From contig CAZOEO010000008.1 of the NCBI GenBank assembly GCA_964578885.1, forward strand, positions 1-64,000: a DNA stretch of 64,000 nucleotides, given 5' to 3'. Origin of the DNA: CAZRHR01 sp964578885. GTDB taxonomy: Bacteria > Bacteroidota > Bacteroidia > CAIKAF01. Positions 8,160 through 16,766 of this stretch are shown in pieces; position 1 is the first letter of the stretch, and every line of letters begins with the position of its first letter. The notes beneath the pieces were generated by a model. It was not told the DNA's origin, did not search any database, and was given only the letters and a program-made list of their open reading frames with translations. A program made the position numbers and the translations under genes.

Positions 8160-11153
8160 ATGCAGAATAAAGGAGCGATTCAATTCTTCGCCATCCTCCT
8201 CACGTTGGCCTGTATTTATCACTTGTCTTTTACCTTTGTAACCAACCGTACAGAGTCTGAGGCATTGGAAATGGCCGGCGGCGATGTCGCACGACAGCAG
8301 GCTTATCTGGATTCCATTGGTGGATCCGAAGTCGTTTGGAACATCGGTTTGGCGTCTTACACCTATGCCGAAGCGAAAAAGCATGAAATCGGATTGGGTC
8401 TCGACCTTCGCGGAGGTATCAACGTTACCTTGTCAGTGAGTAAAGGCGATTTGCTACGTGGTCTTGTGAAAAACCCGGACGAGCCCTCTTTTACCAAAGC
8501 TTTAGCGCTTGCTCTACAACAGGAAAAAGGTTCTCAGGAGAACTTTATGACCTTGTTCGTGAGAAATTTCGAACAAGTAAATCCTGGTGCTTCCCTCTCC
8601 GCTCCAAATTTATTCGGTCACTCCGGACAAAAAATAATTAATGGTCGTATGACCAATTCTGAAGTAGAGGCTTTGCTGATTCAAGAAGCTTCTATGGCGG
8701 TGGATCGCACTTTTGAAGTGCTTACTTCGCGTATCGATAATTTTGGATTGACGCAACCTATTATCCAGCGCCTACAAGGTTCTGACCGCATTCGTGTAGA
8801 ATTGCCCGGTGTTCAGAACGAAAAGCGTGTACGTGAATTGTTGGAAGCCCCTGCCAAACTCGAATTCTGGGAAACGCTTGAAGCAGGCGAGGTATTGGGC
8901 AGCAGCAATCTGCAAAGATTGAGCGATGCGGTAAAGCGTTATGTGGCCATGGATAAAACGGCGAGCGTAATGCCTGACACAACGGTTGCTTCTGATTCAA
9001 TTGCAGTAGCGGACACGAACAGTTTGGCTACTACAGCACCTGCTGATACCAATGAAGTTGCTGAAAAAACAGATTCATTAGGCGCTGCTACGGACGATCC
9101 GTTGTTTGCCATTTTTGCTCCAAACATTATTAATTCCGAAGGATTCAATGGTGTACCTCCCGGTCCGGTTTTGGGTTCAGTAGCAGGTATTCATAAAGAA
9201 CGTTTCCTTGAATTTATGGCTCTGCCAGAAGTAAAAAGAATTTTACCTCCACAGATTAAAATTTCTTTTGGTTTCAAACAAGATGAAACAGGACGCTGGC
9301 CTGTATATGCACTTCGCAACACCGCTGATGGCCAGGCGGCCCTTTCCGGTGATGTGGTTGTAGATGCCAATTTTCAGCCCGATAGCAGAACCGGAGGATA
9401 CGAAGTTGTGATGAACATGAACGCGGAAGGCGCTTCTGCATGGGCTAGCCTTACCGGTAAAAACAAAGGAAAAAGTGTAGCCATTGTACTGGATGGTGTT
9501 GTTTACAGCGCACCTACCGTACAGGATAAAATTTCTGGCGGAACATCCTCTATCACCGGTAACTTCTCTTTTGATGAGGCGAAAACATTGGCCTCCGTAT
9601 TGAAATCAGGTAAACTTCCAACAAAGGCCCTTATTGAAGAGATGGCGGTTGTGGGTCCAAGTCTTGGAAAGCAGTCGATTAGTTCTGGTATTACTTCTTT
9701 GGCACTTGCCTTCGCACTTGTACTGTTATACATGATTTTCTATTACGGGAAAGCTGGTATGGTAGCCAACGTGGCACTTTTGGCTAACGTATTCTTCCTG
9801 ATTGGAGCGCTGGCCGCTTTTAATACTACTCTTACCCTGGCCGGTATCACAGGTATTGTATTGACCATCGGTATGTCCGTGGATGCCAACGTACTTATCT
9901 ACGAACGAATTCGTGAAGAACTAAGACAAGGCAAAAGCTTGAAACTGGCATTGAATGAAGGTTACGATAAAGCTTACAGAGCCATTATCGACTCCAACAT
10001 CACTACCATGTTGATTGCCTTAATCCTTATTTTCTTTGGCGCCGGACCTGTAAAAGGTTTCGCCATCACCCTCTTCATGGGTATTTTGACCTCTTTGTTC
10101 ACGGCCATCTTTATCACCCGTTTGATCTTCGAAGCACAATTATCTAAGAAAAAAGACATTAGCTTCAGCTCAAAAGTGACCGAAACCCTCTTTTCAAACA
10201 TCAATATTGACTGGATTGGAAAAAGGAAAATTTTCTATGTGATTTCAGGTAGTCTTATGGCATTGAGCATCGGTGGAATGGTTTTCAAAGGATTCAATCT
10301 TGGTGTAGATTTGAGCGGTGGACGTTCTTATGTGGTGAAGTTTGACAACAGCAACATTTCTACGGAAGCGGTGGTTGAAGCGCTAACTCCAGCATTCGGC
10401 GGTGAATCACCAGCGGTAAAACTCTATGGCGGTTCAGATGCCGTATCTATTGTTACGAAATTCCGATTAGAAGAAGATGGCGCAGAGTCAGATCGTGCGG
10501 TTGAAGAAGTGATTTACAACGCGCTTTCCGGTTTTTACACCAACCCCATCACGTTGGAGTCTTTCATGGATAAAAATGAATTTGGTATTATCTCTTCCGA
10601 GCGTGTTGGACCTACCATGGCACGTGACGTAGCCTACAAATCTTTCTGGGCGGTGATTATCTCTTTGGTGGTTATGTTTGGTTATATCCTATTCCGATTC
10701 AAAGGATGGCAGTACGGTACAAGTGCCGTCGTCGCTTTGCTCCATGATGTCATTATCCTTCTTGGTATTTTCTCTCTTTTAAGTGGTATTTTGCCTTTCT
10801 CTCTACAAGTAGACCAGGCAATCATAGCTGCGGTACTTACCGTTATTGGTTATTCAATCAACGATACGGTAATTATCTTCGACCGGATTCGCGAATATTT
10901 GTCTGAAGGTCGCAGAGGCACCATGAAAAGTTATATCAATGACGCCTTGAACAGCACTTTGGGAAGAACCATTAACACTTCCGTTACTGTATTGGTGGTG
11001 TTGTTGGCTGCTTTCCTTTTCGGTGGTGAAGGCATTCGTGGATTGTCTTTCGCCATCCTGATCGGTGTAGTGGTAGGAACGTATTCTTCCCTTTGCCTTG
11101 CCGCTCCTATGGTAGCTGATTTAAAGGCAAAGTTTTCTAAGGAGAAAGCCTAA
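8160..11153 (+). CDS. secDF: Protein translocase SecDF fusion
   Basis: A 997-residue inner-membrane protein combining SecD and SecF, which use the proton-motive force to pull secreted proteins through SecYEG. The SecD half has an N-terminal membrane helix, LGLDLRGGINVTLSV, a large periplasmic P1 region, and six helices around the TLTLAGITGIVLTIGMSVDANVLIYERIREE block. The SecF half starts near 690, with FNLGVDLSGGRSYVV and the second conserved block AAVLTVIGYSINDTVIIFDRIRE. A low-complexity insert rich in Asp, Ser, Thr and Ala (about 265-310) interrupts P1. The ATG at 8160 is chosen over the upstream ATG at 8100, which lies before the promoter element. The fusion is typical of Bacteroidota. 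Confidence 0.96.
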   Translation: MQNKGAIQFFAILLTLACIYHLSFTFVTNRTESEALEMAGGDVARQQAYLDSIGGSEVVWNIGLASYTYAEAKKHEIGLGLDLRGGINVTLSVSKGDLLRGLVKNPDEPSFTKALALALQQEKGSQENFMTLFVRNFEQVNPGASLSAPNLFGHSGQKIINGRMTNSEVEALLIQEASMAVDRTFEVLTSRIDNFGLTQPIIQRLQGSDRIRVELPGVQNEKRVRELLEAPAKLEFWETLEAGEVLGSSNLQRLSDAVKRYVAMDKTASVMPDTTVASDSIAVADTNSLATTAPADTNEVAEKTDSLGAATDDPLFAIFAPNIINSEGFNGVPPGPVLGSVAGIHKERFLEFMALPEVKRILPPQIKISFGFKQDETGRWPVYALRNTADGQAALSGDVVVDANFQPDSRTGGYEVVMNMNAEGASAWASLTGKNKGKSVAIVLDGVVYSAPTVQDKISGGTSSITGNFSFDEAKTLASVLKSGKLPTKALIEEMAVVGPSLGKQSISSGITSLALAFALVLLYMIFYYGKAGMVANVALLANVFFLIGALAAFNTTLTLAGITGIVLTIGMSVDANVLIYERIREELRQGKSLKLALNEGYDKAYRAIIDSNITTMLIALILIFFGAGPVKGFAITLFMGILTSLFTAIFITRLIFEAQLSKKKDISFSSKVTETLFSNINIDWIGKRKIFYVISGSLMALSIGGMVFKGFNLGVDLSGGRSYVVKFDNSNISTEAVVEALTPAFGGESPAVKLYGGSDAVSIVTKFRLEEDGAESDRAVEEVIYNALSGFYTNPITLESFMDKNEFGIISSERVGPTMARDVAYKSFWAVIISLVVMFGYILFRFKGWQYGTSAVVALLHDVIILLGIFSLLSGILPFSLQVDQAIIAAVLTVIGYSINDTVIIFDRIREYLSEGRRGTMKSYINDALNSTLGRTINTSVTVLVVLLAAFLFGGEGIRGLSFAILIGVVVGTYSSLCLAAPMVADLKAKFSKEKA

Positions 11154-11174
11154 GTAATTCATATGAAAAATAAA

Positions 11175-11195
11175 GGCGGGATATCAAGTCCCGCC
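11175..11195. terminator. Bidirectional terminator between secDF and gldN-like
   Basis: Stem GGCGGGA / TCCCGCC with a 7-base loop followed by TTTTT on the plus strand, preceded by A-rich sequence that serves the minus strand. It separates convergent genes. Confidence 0.85.
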
Positions 11196-11204
11196 TTTTT
11201 TATT

Positions 11205-11999
11205 TTACCTTTCCCAAAGATCAGATTCAAAGGTCCTGATATTTTCCCGAATGCCTTCCCCGGCTAAAATGGCCTCAACGCCTTTGTGCACCGAAGCCAG
11301 ATGTCGATCATACACATTATCCTCTTTGTATATGATGGATTGAAAATACCTGATTTGGAAGGCTTGTGCGTAAGTGATGGTACTTTTACTGTTTTGGGTA
11401 TTGTAAAAGGGAAACTCAAACAAATAGGGGCGAAGCTGTTTGAAATCAATCCAAAACATGTCCTGATACCCCAACAATTCACCGGTAGAGGGATCCATAA
11501 CCTGGCGAACAGGACAAATGGCTTCCGGAAAGTACCTCAGTGTGCTTCTTTGTTTATCGAAAACCCATTCTTCTCTAATTCGGAAGAACTGAATGGTACT
11601 AATGTCCAATGGTTCTTCAATCACCATTGGAATCTCCCGATAGGGGGGACGGGATTCCGGAATCATCATGGTATCTGTCCTGCTTCCTATGTTCAATGCA
11701 AACTGGTGACTCATGGGCTCTATAAAAGCATCATCCCGGTAAGGGGTGACCCATTTTTCCTCCAGGGCTTTTTTTAAGATTTGAAAAAGGGAATAACGGC
11801 CTGGTGATGGCTGTAAGGGATACAACCATGGGTGATTCATTTTCTGACGCAAATCCATCAGACTCCAAACCCGTTTAGACCACATGATGTCTGCTTCACG
11901 CAGTTCTGGCTCTTCAATGACCCTAGTGGGCATAAAGGTTTGAGCTTGTATGGCCAAGCCGGTCATACATACCCCAAGCAAAGTCCAATGCGTACGCAT
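11205..11999 (-). CDS. GldN/PorN-like T9SS and gliding motility protein
   Basis: A 264-residue protein with a signal peptide (to about IQAQ). The hallmark of GldN is the block DIMWSKRVWSLMDLRQKMNHPWLYP near residue 38, followed by PVRQVMDPSTGELLGYQDMFWIDF in the C-terminal half; the remainder aligns in character with the family. GldN/PorN forms the periplasmic ring of the type IX secretion machine with GldK and sits on the GldLM motor. gldN normally follows gldK, gldL and gldM; here it stands alone between secDF and an HDAC-like gene, so it may be a second copy or a dispersed member. The T9SS cargo proteins at 5.9, 13.4 and 39.7 kb fit a working system. Confidence 0.85.
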   Translation of the reverse strand: MRTHWTLLGVCMTGLAIQAQTFMPTRVIEEPELREADIMWSKRVWSLMDLRQKMNHPWLYPLQPSPGRYSLFQILKKALEEKWVTPYRDDAFIEPMSHQFALNIGSRTDTMMIPESRPPYREIPMVIEEPLDISTIQFFRIREEWVFDKQRSTLRYFPEAICPVRQVMDPSTGELLGYQDMFWIDFKQLRPYLFEFPFYNTQNSKSTITYAQAFQIRYFQSIIYKEDNVYDRHLASVHKGVEAILAGEGIRENIRTFESDLWER

Positions 12000-12088
12000 A
12001 TGAGTTGATTTGAATTGTGGGGTAAGCGTGTTTCATTTGAAAACAAAACGTGTACTTTGCTGCTTTTAGTATATTCAAAAGATTTTTC

Positions 12089-12997
12089 ATGGCATTATCC
12101 TATATCGCGTGGGATGCTTCATACCAACATCCACTGCCGGAAGGTCATCGTTTTCCCATGGAAAAATATGCCTTGCTACCTGCTCAGTTGGAGTATGAGG
12201 GAACGGTAAGTGCTTCGGCATTTTTTTCTCCTGAACCCATTTCTGAAACCCTTTTACTGTCTACGCACCACGCTGATTACTGGACAGCGCTGAAGGAAGG
12301 AACGCTGGATCCAAGACAAATGCGAAAAACGGGTTTTCCATGGTCAGAGGCTTTGGTGGCAAGGGAGGTGCTAATCATGGGTGGAACCGTGCAAGCCGCA
12401 GAAAGGGCATTGACTACCGGAGTGGGATTTAATATTGCCGGCGGAACCCATCATGCTTTTGCCGATCGGGGAGAAGGCTTTTGTCTCTTAAATGATCAGG
12501 TGATTGCCGCGCAAGCGCTTCTTCTAGAAGGAAAGGCCACCCGAATTTTCATTGTAGATCTGGATGTGCATCAGGGAAACGGAACCGCTGCTTTATGCAA
12601 GAACTGGCCTAATATATTTACATTCAGTATGCATGGTGAAAAGAATTATCCTTTTCATAAAGAAGATTCCTCGTTAGATGTACCTCTTCCAGATGGCATG
12701 GATGACCGTAGTTATCTGGCCACCATGGAGCAATTTCTTTTTCCTGCCCTAGACGCTTTCGAGCCGGATTTTATTTTTTACCAGGCCGGAGTAGATATTT
12801 TGGCGGAAGATGCGCTTGGGCGCCTTGGATTAAGTTTGGCCGGTTGCAGAACACGTGACGAAAAAGTGCTGGGATATGCACACCGGAATCGCATTCCCAT
12901 TTGCATTAGCATGGGAGGGGGCTACGCACCACAAATCCGACAAATTGTGGAAGCCCATGCCCAAACGTATCGAACGGCCGCTTATTTGTATTTTTAG
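12089..12997 (+). CDS. Histone deacetylase family hydrolase
   Basis: A 302-residue arginase/deacetylase-fold zinc amidohydrolase related to AcuC and acetylpolyamine amidohydrolases. Seen: the catalytic His pair in GGTHHAFADRGEGFCLLND (about 118-136), the zinc ligands in IVDLDVHQGNGTAALC (about 160-175), and the third Asp region YQAGVDILAEDALGRLGLS, with a distal GGGY tyrosine loop near 286. Substrate is probably a small acetylated amine or a protein lysine; it cannot be assigned. The ATG at 12089 (MALSYIAWD) is used; the frame extends 13 codons upstream to a GTG that lies on a weak TACTTTGC promoter-like box. Confidence 0.93.
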   Translation: MALSYIAWDASYQHPLPEGHRFPMEKYALLPAQLEYEGTVSASAFFSPEPISETLLLSTHHADYWTALKEGTLDPRQMRKTGFPWSEALVAREVLIMGGTVQAAERALTTGVGFNIAGGTHHAFADRGEGFCLLNDQVIAAQALLLEGKATRIFIVDLDVHQGNGTAALCKNWPNIFTFSMHGEKNYPFHKEDSSLDVPLPDGMDDRSYLATMEQFLFPALDAFEPDFIFYQAGVDILAEDALGRLGLSLAGCRTRDEKVLGYAHRNRIPICISMGGGYAPQIRQIVEAHAQTYRTAAYLYF

Positions 12998-13446
12998 ACC
13001 ACGGGAAAAAGGACGATCAAAAGTTCTCCTCCAATCAAATGAATCATCCTTCAGAGCCGGAAATGAAGAGGTGGAGACCATCATTTGCGGGTTGGGAGTC
13101 AAGGGCAAAAATGCCGGTTACTAAGACCAGACAAATTTAAACTTATCTTGAGAAATGCCCTGAGAAAGGCATAATTAGCGCACCTGCCCCACAAATTGAT
13201 TTCACCCGGACGGCCGATACAGATTTTAGTTGTCCGCTCATAACCGGTTTATTTTACGTATGGTGATAAAATATGTGCATACGTAAAGTTGTCATGGCCT
13301 GCCGTTAGACCAAATTTGTCTATTCTGTCGGGTAGAACTCTCTCTGGTTTCCTGGAAAAATAAGTTGAGCTTATTCCTGAAATCCTACTAGAATTAGTAC
13401 GAATGTCTTTATGCCTCCTATGTAGAGGAAAGATTGATTCGTCAGG
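12998..13446. other. Intergenic region without recognised gene
   Basis: These 449 bases between convergent genes contain no credible coding frame. The only clear structure is the inverted repeat at 13253-13287. Confidence 0.6.
13253..13287. repeat. Inverted repeat in intergenic region
   Basis: Perfect 10-base arms TTTACGTATG and CATACGTAAA separated by 15 bases. It lacks a T-run on either side, so it is not a standard terminator; a protein-binding site or small RNA element is possible. Confidence 0.6.
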
Positions 13447-14826
13447 TTAGTGCTGAATGAGCAGCTTGACAGTTTCTGTTTTTCCGGTTTGCATATCTTG
13501 TAGGACAAGAAGATACGTTCCTGAAGCAAAGGCAGAAACGTCCATCAATTCAGATGGCGATATCCAACCTTGCTGGACGATTTTTCCGGTGATATCATAG
13601 CAGAAATAGGGGGTAGTGGTTTTTAGCCCTGACAAGGTTACATGGGTATGGGCTGGTTGCGGAAATAGGAGTATGTTCATTTTAGTTTGCTCTTCGAGTC
13701 CCAGCATGGGAACAATGGTGATGTTTCCTTGTGCATCGAAGGGGTCAGACCATTTTGGATCTGTGTACACATTGTTTCCAGATAGGGTTTTCAAAAATGC
13801 CACCAAGGCATCTTTTTGGGTTGCATTTAGGTTGAGATTACCTCCCGGGCCCTGCAATCTTGGGTCTAAGTTGAGGTTTTGAGGATTTTGTGGAACGGCA
13901 TTATAGTGTTCTACTACTTGCAAAGCGGAGGTGAAATTTCCATTGTGCATCAGTGGTCCATTTAAACTTCCGTTGGGGTGAAATAAATCTCTTAAGGAAG
14001 GTGCGCGCGTATTGGTGAAATCATGTTGAGTCGGATTTCCGGCAACGGCAGTGACACCATTGTTGCCAGTATTGGGATCAATATCAAATTCTGGTGCGCG
14101 GTGGCAACCCTGACAACCCGCACCCCCTTGAGGAGGAGGATTTAGGAAAAGGGCTTTTCCCTGATTTTCTTGTTGGGTGAAATTGGGAAATGGAGCTTGC
14201 AGGTTGTTGGTTTGAGCCAAACCGAGGTCAAATTTGCTATCGAACGATTGAATGCTGCGGACAAATTGCGCCAAGGCCCATTGGATGCGTTGTTCTGTGA
14301 TGGCACTATCGCCAAAAACAAAAGGAAAAAGGATTTGATATCGAGATAGACTAGCCAGTCTGCGTTGAAGGGAATCCAGGTCAGGTTGTCCATTTTGTCC
14401 GGAAAACCCCATTTCAATGTGATCTTGAATGGGTTGAGTAGTTTGATTTTCCAGACTAGAGGCCCGTTCATCCCAAAAGAAATGGGTTTCATCTGCAAAT
14501 CTCACATTAATCAGTCGCATGGAATGTCTTCCGGTAAGGCCTTGTGCTAAGCCGGTACTTTGTATGGCGGTGTCGCTAAACGCAAAAGCTTGCTTATGGC
14601 AACTTCCGCAGGAAATGGTCTGATTGGCAGAAAGCGCTTTATCGTAGAATAAGACCCGACCCAGCGTGGCGCCTTCATTGGTGATTGGGTTTTGAGCGGG
14701 CATCTGATCTTTGGTAATGTAGGCAGGTTGGGTTTGACCAACATAATTTTCCAGCTGGTTTAATTGAATGGTCGCTGCCATCAAAATGATGCTGATTGGA
14801 ACGAGCATCATCAAAGCTTTTTTCAT
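13447..14826 (-). CDS. Di-haem cytochrome c peroxidase family protein with T9SS sorting domain
   Basis: A 459-residue secreted haem protein of the CcpA/MauG family. A signal peptide is followed by the first haem site CGSCH (in GRVLFYDKALSANQTISCGSCH, about residue 70-77) and the second CQGCH with RAPEFD (about 235). The late block PSLRDLFHPNGSLNGPLMHNG is the family's conserved substrate/haem region. The final 80 residues (LLFPQPAHTHVTLSG ... GTYLLVLQD) are a T9SS sorting domain, so the enzyme is exposed on or released from the cell surface rather than periplasmic. Role: peroxide reduction or oxidation of an unknown partner. It is unrelated in operon terms to the second di-haem gene at 19.9 kb. 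Confidence 0.92.
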   Translation of the reverse strand: MKKALMMLVPISIILMAATIQLNQLENYVGQTQPAYITKDQMPAQNPITNEGATLGRVLFYDKALSANQTISCGSCHKQAFAFSDTAIQSTGLAQGLTGRHSMRLINVRFADETHFFWDERASSLENQTTQPIQDHIEMGFSGQNGQPDLDSLQRRLASLSRYQILFPFVFGDSAITEQRIQWALAQFVRSIQSFDSKFDLGLAQTNNLQAPFPNFTQQENQGKALFLNPPPQGGAGCQGCHRAPEFDIDPNTGNNGVTAVAGNPTQHDFTNTRAPSLRDLFHPNGSLNGPLMHNGNFTSALQVVEHYNAVPQNPQNLNLDPRLQGPGGNLNLNATQKDALVAFLKTLSGNNVYTDPKWSDPFDAQGNITIVPMLGLEEQTKMNILLFPQPAHTHVTLSGLKTTTPYFCYDITGKIVQQGWISPSELMDVSAFASGTYLLVLQDMQTGKTETVKLLIQH

Positions 14827-14954
14827 AAAAAAAGATTATTATAAAAACATAGCAAGTTAAATGTAAAATTTTGGACTGATACTATTTATAAGGCTTTTAT
14901 CTGTGTAAAATTTTGCACTTATGCGGAGTTAACCAACATTAAGAAAGGTGATAT

Positions 14955-14985
14955 TTGGAAAACCATGGCATTATCCTTATCTTTG
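14955..14985 (+). promoter_or_regulatory. Consensus promoter deciding the glucosaminidase start
   Basis: TTG at 14955-14957, 20 bases, then TATCTTTG at 14978-14985. Transcription should begin near 14990, which excludes any start codon upstream and supports the TTG at 15003. Confidence 0.7.
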
Positions 14986-15002
14986 CATGCAATTTTCAAT
15001 AT

Positions 15003-15785
15003 TTGAAAAAAGTTATTTACGTATCGTTTCTTCTTGCTAGCATGATGTCAGGTTTACTCCTCCATGCCGCTCCCAGAAGACTCACCACCCAAGGTCACGC
15101 ATTTTTAGATGCTTTTTTGCCACAGGTTCATGCCGTAAACCAACGTATTGCGTTTGAGCGGAAATTGGTTTTGGCACAGGTGCAAAAATTTCAGCAAACC
15201 GGTATGCTTGGTCCTCAGGCCTGGTTGGTGATGAAAGGTTTGGCAGGCAAGTATCATGTAGATACAATTGTGCCGTCAGGCCCTGATCTCGAAGATGAAT
15301 TATCCTGGCGAATGGAAATGCTTTTACAGCGCGTGGATATTATCCCCTATGAAATAGTAGCGGCTCAGGCCATAATTGAATCGGGTTGGGGTAAATCTTC
15401 CGCCGCCAAAAAAACTCATAATTATTTTGGAATTACTACCACCCGAAAAGGTAGGGGTTTTTCTGTCACGGCCAGTGCCACTACTGCTTACTTTTTAAAA
15501 GAGTATGACCATTTACGAGAAGGCATCGAAGATTATGCTTTAATCTTGAACACGCATGGAGCCTATCGTATTTTTCGAGAATTAAGGCATCAGGCCCGTC
15601 AGGAATTGCGCATTCCAACCCCGCATGAATTATTGCCCGGCCTCATTCGCTGGTCGGAAAGAAGGGAAGCATATTTGGCGAAACTCGCTTTGGTGATTGA
15701 CCATTATTTACCGGCTTATAACCAAAACAAGCAGGATATTGGTTTGGAACATGAGCCCCGTTTATGGGTTTTAAAAAGGAATTAA
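15003..15785 (+). CDS. Glucosaminidase domain protein (Bax/GH73-like)
   Basis: A 260-residue secreted peptidoglycan hydrolase. The catalytic domain lies at about 85-200: VDIIPYEIVAAQAIIESGWGKSSAAKKTHNYFGI carries the conserved glutamate and the typical NYFG, followed by YDHLREGIEDYALILNTHGAYR. This is the Bax-type glucosaminidase fold that cleaves the glycan chain. The start is set as TTG at 15003: the encoded KKVIYVSFLLASMMSGLLLHA is a clean signal peptide, and the promoter's expected start site is only about 13 bases upstream. A longer TTG-start frame from 14955 begins inside the promoter itself and is rejected. It stands alone between minus-strand peroxidase and an HPF-like gene. Confidence 0.85.
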   Translation: MKKVIYVSFLLASMMSGLLLHAAPRRLTTQGHAFLDAFLPQVHAVNQRIAFERKLVLAQVQKFQQTGMLGPQAWLVMKGLAGKYHVDTIVPSGPDLEDELSWRMEMLLQRVDIIPYEIVAAQAIIESGWGKSSAAKKTHNYFGITTTRKGRGFSVTASATTAYFLKEYDHLREGIEDYALILNTHGAYRIFRELRHQARQELRIPTPHELLPGLIRWSERREAYLAKLALVIDHYLPAYNQNKQDIGLEHEPRLWVLKRN

Positions 15786-15860
15786 AACTTTTTACCATTC
15801 TTCCTGATGTTCTTGCTTTAAAAGCCTGGGCTTTTCCCTATCTTGGAAAAAAATATTCCT

Positions 15861-16172
15861 ATGCTTATTCAGCTTAATACAGACAACCACATTGAGGGCA
15901 GAGACCGTTTGGTGGCCCATGTGCAAGAACGCTTTAGCCACGATTTAAGAAGATTCAGTGACCATATTACCCGTTTGGAAGTGCATTTATCCGACCAAAA
16001 CGCTGGAAAACCCGGAACTGCCGAAAAGCAATGCATTCTGGAAGCGCGGGTAGCCGGACTGGATCCGGTGGCCGTAACGCATCATGCCCCCAACATTGAT
16101 CAGGCCCTCAATGGTGCACGTGATAAACTCATCGCAACCTTGTCTACTCGTTTGGGCAAACTTCAAAAATAA
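15861..16172 (+). CDS. Short HPF/RaiA-like ribosome-associated protein
   Basis: A 103-residue protein of the HPF/RaiA (S30AE) beta-alpha-beta-beta-beta-alpha fold. MLIQLNTDNHIEG is the start typical of the subgroup annotated as HPF/RaiA family ribosome-associated protein, followed by ITRLEVHLSDQN and a C-terminal helix ALNGARDKLIATLSTRLGKL. It lacks the extra dimerisation domain of long HPF. Such proteins bind the 30S decoding region and inactivate ribosomes in stress or stationary phase; this subgroup is less studied. The ATG at 15861 is used rather than the upstream TTG at 15843 because it gives the family start. Confidence 0.85.
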   Translation: MLIQLNTDNHIEGRDRLVAHVQERFSHDLRRFSDHITRLEVHLSDQNAGKPGTAEKQCILEARVAGLDPVAVTHHAPNIDQALNGARDKLIATLSTRLGKLQK

Positions 16173-16191
16173 AATTTCTTTTTTTCTGGTG

Positions 16192-16213
16192 AGGGCAGGC
16201 ATTCGCTTGCCCT
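16192..16213 (+). terminator. Terminator after the HPF-like gene
   Basis: Stem AGGGCA / TGCCCT with a 10-base loop, followed by TTTTT. Confidence 0.7.
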
Positions 16214-16240
16214 TTTTTGTTTGCGGTGACTTAGGAAAAT

Positions 16241-16297
16241 GGTGATTTAAATCGGAATATTAAATCAAAAGGTTTTAAATTTGTGACTTAAATCACA
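16241..16297 (+). promoter_or_regulatory. Crp/Fnr-type operator overlapping a promoter
   Basis: At 16282-16297 stands TGTGACTTAAATCACA, a full match to the Crp consensus TGTGA-6-TCACA. It directly abuts the -7 element TAAATTTG at 16276-16283 and so covers the expected start of transcription. A weaker copy (GGTGA-6-TCGGA) lies at 16241-16256, 41 bp away centre to centre, with another half-site at 16225. Position over the start site suggests repression. Confidence 0.6.
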
Positions 16298-16301
16298 TTA
16301 C

Positions 16302-16763
16302 ATGCATCGCCTTATCCTCCCACTGGCGTTCATGGTGAGTGGCTTCGCCATGGGCCAAAGCGTACAACATTTTTTGAATTTGTACGTGAATCGCCAGGGT
16401 TTTGTGCACCCAAGCGACAATCCCAATATTCAGCCGCCGGCCGTCCGGACTTCTCCTACGCCAGATATCCCTGTTGGACAATGTATTTTGTCTGTCGATC
16501 ATCCTTTTCAGGATATAACCATACAAGGATTAGATGAGGCTACAATTACGTGGACTTCTATTTTTCCTGATCAGGAGGGTGCATGGAATCATTTGATTTC
16601 TTGTACGATAGGTTGTGAAAAAGTGACTTTTCGTTATGAAAATAGCGCTCCTACCATCGTCGATTTTAGGGTTTGTGGTACGCCAGTTTCGGATCAATCG
16701 GATGAAATGACGCGTTGTCGTGTTTTACGACTGCGGAATATGCCTTCAGCATCAATTCCTTGA
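16302..16763 (+). CDS. Secreted hypothetical protein
   Basis: A 153-residue protein with a signal peptide (MHRLILPLAFMVSGFAMGQ). The mature part is proline-rich at first, then has beta-strand character with four cysteines (about residues 61, 99, 103, 123) plus one near 137 that may form disulfides. No family recognised. It is a single gene, convergent with aldehyde dehydrogenase (3 bases between stops), and is remarkable mainly for the Crp-type palindrome in its promoter, which implies control by a Crp/Fnr-family regulator. Confidence 0.7.
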   Translation: MHRLILPLAFMVSGFAMGQSVQHFLNLYVNRQGFVHPSDNPNIQPPAVRTSPTPDIPVGQCILSVDHPFQDITIQGLDEATITWTSIFPDQEGAWNHLISCTIGCEKVTFRYENSAPTIVDFRVCGTPVSDQSDEMTRCRVLRLRNMPSASIP

Positions 16764-16766
16764 CAA

